64,000 nt of DNA from DATHXC01 sp035459965 (GTDB lineage: Bacteria; Pseudomonadota; Gammaproteobacteria; Burkholderiales; Methylophilaceae), in contig DATHXC010000004.1 in NCBI GenBank assembly GCA_035459965.1, positions 248,001 through 312,000 on the forward strand. The letters run 5' to 3'. This document shows positions 60,811-64,000 of the stretch, piece after piece (position 1 is the stretch's first letter; each line of letters opens with the position of its first letter). A program made the position numbers and the translations under genes. The notes under the pieces are model-generated. The model was not told where the DNA came from, made no database searches, and saw only the letters and a program-made list of their open reading frames with translations.

Positions 60811-62106
60811 CTAAATTACACCATCCATCACTTGTACCTGGACTGATGTTCCTGCATCAAGATTGCCAACATCATCATCAAGCACAATAAAGCAGTTGGC
60901 TAATGACATTGAGCTAAGAATGCCCGAGCCCTGGTTGCCAGTAGGTTTGACTTTCCAGCTGCCATCTTCTGCCAAGTAAAGAATCCCACGCTGGAATTCG
61001 GTGCGGCCTTTCAGTTTCTTGATAGGAGCAGTGCAGATGGCATCCAGTAAAGGTGTGGCTGGTGGTACGGGCTGCCCCATCAATACCAGCATGGCTTCAC
61101 GCACAAACTGGTAAAACGTCACCATCACCGCTACCGGGTTACCCGGCAGACCAAAGTAATGCGCATTGCCAACCTTACCATAAGCCAGTGGACGTCCGGG
61201 TTTCATGGCGATTTTCCAGAACAGCACCTGCCCCAGTTTTTCCAGCAGTTGTTTCATGAAGTCAGCCTCACCGACTGATACCCCACCACTGGTCAGGATG
61301 ACGTCAGCCTTGCTGGCGGCTTCAGTCAGAGTCTTTTCAAGTAAAGCAGGGTCGTCCGCTATTACACCAAGATCGTGTATCTCAACGCCCATGCGCACCA
61401 GCATGCCATATAGCGTGTAACGATTGCTGTCATATAGCTGACCTTCTTTTAATACCTGCCCGATGCTGACCAGCTCATCGCCTGTAGAGAAAAAAGCCAC
61501 CCGAAGTTTCCGGTATACCTTGATTTCACCTGTACCCAGTGATGCGACCAAACCCAGATCTGCCGGGCGCATCAAATGCCCTGCGGCTAATACTGCCTGG
61601 CCTTGTTGCAGGTCTTCCCCGGCATAACGTACATTCATGCCGCGCTTGGGTGTTTCGTTAAAGCTGATCTGGTCGCCATCTGCGGTCACATGCTCCTGCG
61701 CGATGACGGTATCGGTATCTGCTGGCACAACAGCACCCGTCATGATGCGTATGCATTCCCCTGGCACGACTTTGCCGGCGAAGAGTTTGCCAGCGAATGC
61801 GGTACCGACGACTGTTAATTGCGTGGTGCCGGAGTCACTGATGCTGGCAGCATTGAATGCGTAGCCATCCATGGCTGAATTGTCGTGATTGGGTACATTG
61901 TGTGGGGAAAGGATATCCTCGGCCAATATCCGGCCCAAGCTCTCACGTAAGGGCAAAGTTTCTGTTTCGGTCACCGGGCTTAAAAAATCGCGGATATATT
62001 GCCTTGCCTGGGCGACTGGCATGGAATTTGGATCATAGTCATCCTGGCCGCTTGCAGCCTGGTTTTGTGCTGACTGAACTAATTCGGATAAGGATTTTTT
62101 TTGCAT
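60811..62106 (-). CDS. moeA: Molybdopterin molybdenumtransferase MoeA
   Basis: 431 residues. Inserts molybdate into adenylated molybdopterin. Recognisable: NVPNHDNSAMDGYAF, IRIMTGAVVPADTDTVIAQE, ILTSGGVSVGEADFMKQLLE and FGLPGNPVAVMVTFYQFV. An N-terminal stretch of about 25 residues (SLSELVQSAQNQAASGQDDY) is longer than in E. coli MoeA and Gln/Ala-rich. Begins the moeA-mobB-mobA-moaA run on the minus strand. Confidence 0.95.
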   Translation of the reverse strand: MQKKSLSELVQSAQNQAASGQDDYDPNSMPVAQARQYIRDFLSPVTETETLPLRESLGRILAEDILSPHNVPNHDNSAMDGYAFNAASISDSGTTQLTVVGTAFAGKLFAGKVVPGECIRIMTGAVVPADTDTVIAQEHVTADGDQISFNETPKRGMNVRYAGEDLQQGQAVLAAGHLMRPADLGLVASLGTGEIKVYRKLRVAFFSTGDELVSIGQVLKEGQLYDSNRYTLYGMLVRMGVEIHDLGVIADDPALLEKTLTEAASKADVILTSGGVSVGEADFMKQLLEKLGQVLFWKIAMKPGRPLAYGKVGNAHYFGLPGNPVAVMVTFYQFVREAMLVLMGQPVPPATPLLDAICTAPIKKLKGRTEFQRGILYLAEDGSWKVKPTGNQGSGILSSMSLANCFIVLDDDVGNLDAGTSVQVQVMDGVI

Positions 62107-62118
62107 GGTAGTGATGGC

Positions 62119-62670
62119 TCAGTGTTCGGTTTTTAACCATTGCATGATGAATCGTGCAATGGCAGGAATGTCGTTCAAGTCTATCTGAGGTTGGTTGCAA
62201 TTCAGCTTGCTGTCAGTGGCTATCGCAATAATCGTATGGTCATCATGGGCCAGCAATGGCGTATTGGTCTCTGCGCGGTAGACCTCAATTTTGCTGATGG
62301 CTGCGTTTCTGAAGCCCTCAACTACAATCAGGTCAGCAAGCGCATGATCCATCTCTGCCAGTAATTGTTCGAGGCTAGGTTCCTGCTCGGCATGATCAGT
62401 GCGGCTTAGCTCAGTCATCAGTGCCCAGCGTGCACTGGAGCCTACCATCATTTGCACAGCACCTGCTTCACGCAATCGATAGCTATCCTTGCCCGGGTGG
62501 TCTATATCAAACTTGTGGTGGGCATGCTTGATGACGGAAATGCGTAAGCCCAGTTGGATCAGTTCTGGAATCAGGCTGGTGAGCAGTGTGGTCTTGCCGC
62601 TGCCGCTGCCATAAGCACAAAAGCCTAGTAGCGGGGCCTGTTTTGAGGGTATGACAGTATTTTTGCTCAT
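62119..62670 (-). CDS. mobB: Molybdopterin-guanine dinucleotide synthesis GTPase MobB
   Basis: 183 residues. P-loop GYGSGSGKTTLLTSLIPEL near the N-terminus (here YGSGSGKTTLL), ISVIKHAHHKFDIDHPGKDS, and DLIVVEGFRN. MobB binds GTP and supports MobA; not essential in all bacteria. 11 bases between its start and the mobA stop. Confidence 0.93.
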   Translation of the reverse strand: MSKNTVIPSKQAPLLGFCAYGSGSGKTTLLTSLIPELIQLGLRISVIKHAHHKFDIDHPGKDSYRLREAGAVQMMVGSSARWALMTELSRTDHAEQEPSLEQLLAEMDHALADLIVVEGFRNAAISKIEVYRAETNTPLLAHDDHTIIAIATDSKLNCNQPQIDLNDIPAIARFIMQWLKTEH

Positions 62671-62681
62671 GACGGTTTGAT

Positions 62682-63260
62682 CTAGGCGCTATGCTCTAGT
62701 TGCGATAGCTGTTGTGCGGTGTTGATATTGCTAAAGGCCATTGGATTATCATCAAATGCGACCTCAACCATACTCAGCGATTGTTGCCATGTATCCATTT
62801 TGCGTTCGCCACTGAGCAGATAGCTTTCCAGGCTGGCCAGAAGCGTAGTGCGACACAGGCAAAATACCGGATGCAGCTGCGCGCCTGTCCTGGCGACTGA
62901 GATATCTGCATCCTGCTCGATCAGGCTTTGCATGAGCCTCGAAGCCAGGTCTGTGGGCAGTAGCGGTGAGTCGCACGGAACGGTAAGCACAAAGGGTGTG
63001 CTCGCTGATTTTATGGCAGTATGTAGGCCCGCCAATGGCCCGGAAAATCCGCTGATGGTGTCTGGTATGACAGGATAGCCAAAAGCCTGATAACGCTCGA
63101 TTTCACGATTGGCGTTGATGAGCAGTTCGCTGACTTGTGGTTGCAGGAGTTCAATCACATGCGCCACCATGGGCTTGCCCAGGAAGTTTATTAGGCCTTT
63201 GTCTGTTCCACCCATGCGACGGCTTAAGCCGCCAGCCAGTATCACGCCTGTTATCTGCAT
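62682..63260 (-). CDS. mobA: Molybdenum cofactor guanylyltransferase MobA
   Basis: 192 residues. Nucleotidyltransferase with ILAGGLSRRMGGTDKGLINF at the N-terminus, and VPCDSPLLPTDLASRL for GTP/Mg. Links GMP to molybdopterin, giving the MGD needed by FdsA. Thirteen bases after the moaA stop on the same strand. Confidence 0.95.
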   Translation of the reverse strand: MQITGVILAGGLSRRMGGTDKGLINFLGKPMVAHVIELLQPQVSELLINANREIERYQAFGYPVIPDTISGFSGPLAGLHTAIKSASTPFVLTVPCDSPLLPTDLASRLMQSLIEQDADISVARTGAQLHPVFCLCRTTLLASLESYLLSGERKMDTWQQSLSMVEVAFDDNPMAFSNINTAQQLSQLEHSA

Positions 63261-63273
63261 GATGCCAGCAATA

Positions 63274-64000
63274 TCAGCCGCCCGTGTGCGACATAAAGCG
63301 TATCACTGCAGGTGCGGCGCGCTTAAGGTCGAAGTCGTGGCCTTTGGGTTTGATCTGCATACTGCCGATAATGGCTTCTATCAAGGGTTCGTCATCATCA
63401 GGGTAATTTCGCAGTAAAGGCATCAGGTCGACTTTATCTTCCTGTCCCAGACACAGGTAAAGCTCGCCCTTGCAGGTGATACGTACGCGATTGCATGACT
63501 CGCAGAAGTTGTGGCTGTGCGGCGAAATAAAGCCGATTTTGCTATTGGTGTGCGGAACGCGCCAATAGCGCGCTGGCCCGCCTGTGGTCTCGGTACTGCT
63601 GATCAGCTCGTAACGGCTTTGCAGTAACTTTAAGGTCGCCTCATTGCTCACATAGGTCGAGTCACGGGTGTGGTCGACATCGCCCAGTGGCATTTCCTCA
63701 ATAAACGAAATATCGATGCCCTGCTCAATCGCAAACGCAGTGAGTGATAGAGCCTCATCGTCGTTGATGCCGCGCATGAGCACCGTGTTGAGCTTGATGT
63801 TTTCAAAGCCTGCCTGCTTGGCAGCAGCAATGCCGCGTAATACTTTATCCAACTCGCCCACACGGGTGATTTTGCGGAAACGTTCAGTATCCAGACTGTC
63901 CAGGCTGATATTGATGCGGCGTACGCCAGCATTCTTTAAGGCTTGCGCCTGGTGTTCCAGCTGCGAGCCGTTGGTGGTGGTCACCAGTTCACGCAGGCCC
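63274..64000 (-). CDS. moaA: GTP 3',8-cyclase MoaA, C-terminal part (cut by window end)
   Basis: About 242 codons are seen; the N-terminus with the first radical-SAM cluster lies outside the window. Visible motifs: RINISLDSLDTERFRKIT, GINDDEALSLTAFA, and the second [4Fe-4S] site FCESCNRVRITCKGELYLCL, ending MSHTGG with the catalytic double glycine. First step of molybdenum cofactor synthesis from GTP. The internal GTG near 63984 is not a true start, because the frame continues to the edge. Confidence 0.95.
   Translation of the reverse strand, partial: GLRELVTTTNGSQLEHQAQALKNAGVRRINISLDSLDTERFRKITRVGELDKVLRGIAAAKQAGFENIKLNTVLMRGINDDEALSLTAFAIEQGIDISFIEEMPLGDVDHTRDSTYVSNEATLKLLQSRYELISSTETTGGPARYWRVPHTNSKIGFISPHSHNFCESCNRVRITCKGELYLCLGQEDKVDLMPLLRNYPDDDEPLIEAIIGSMQIKPKGHDFDLKRAAPAVIRFMSHTGG

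Overview
The window reads as chromosomal DNA of an obligate or near-obligate methylotrophic betaproteobacterium, most likely a member of the Methylophilaceae (Methylotenera/Methylophilus-like). This placement is an inference from gene content: a lanthanide-type (XoxF) methanol dehydrogenase with its XoxJ and XoxG partners, an NAD-linked FdsGBA formate dehydrogenase with a molybdenum-cofactor cluster, quinoprotein-associated electron-transfer genes, and betaproteobacterial-style housekeeping operons. There are no insertion sequences, integrases of mobile elements, prophage genes or CRISPR arrays. About 70 protein genes and two tRNAs can be supported.

Layout. 1-2.2 kb: a cut CBS-domain gene, then a MarR-type regulator (with a palindromic operator lying inside its own promoter), a DUF4440-like protein and an EamA exporter. 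2.3-12.0 kb: yebC-ruvCAB, ybgC-tolQRAB-pal-cpoB, queE-queC. 12.1-18.1 kb: rpsP-rimM-trmD-rplS, ogt-xerD, folB, plsY, tsaD. 18.2-23.2 kb: the macromolecular-synthesis operon rpsU-yqeY-dnaG-rpoD followed by tRNA-Ile2(CAU). 23.2-27.5 kb: an accessory stretch with two tandem secreted paralogues, a decayed segment with orphan reading-frame remnants, a large HAF-repeat autotransporter and tRNA-Cys. 27.6-37.4 kb: gor, a peroxiredoxin, a lipoprotein, a PQQ-type sugar dehydrogenase next to a cytochrome c, small membrane proteins, a TPR-oxygenase, a BrkB-cNMP fusion and a proline iminopeptidase.

37.5-43.4 kb is the methanol oxidation core: xoxF, xoxJ, xoxG, a lipid-anchored cytochrome c of the same family, and a type II NADH dehydrogenase. 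43.4-54.5 kb (mostly minus strand) holds lplT, phoH, bcp, a tonB-histidine kinase pair, and a quinoprotein relay locus: a zinc metallohydrolase, a cytochrome b561, a fused SoxYZ-like carrier and a TonB-dependent receptor that closely resembles E. coli PqqU/YncD, the PQQ importer. 54.5-64 kb: fdsGBA-fdhD-fdsD and moeA-mobB-mobA-moaA, i.e. the enzyme for the last step of C1 oxidation beside the genes that make its molybdopterin guanine dinucleotide cofactor.

How it fits together: methanol is oxidised in the periplasm by PQQ/lanthanide XoxF, electrons leave through XoxG-type cytochromes, formate is finally oxidised to CO2 by Fds, giving NADH that Ndh-2 can return to the quinone pool. The most interesting combination is the dedicated TonB, a PqqU-like receptor and the quinoprotein relay proteins in one 6-kb stretch, 5-16 kb from xoxF. 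No pqq biosynthesis gene lies in the window.
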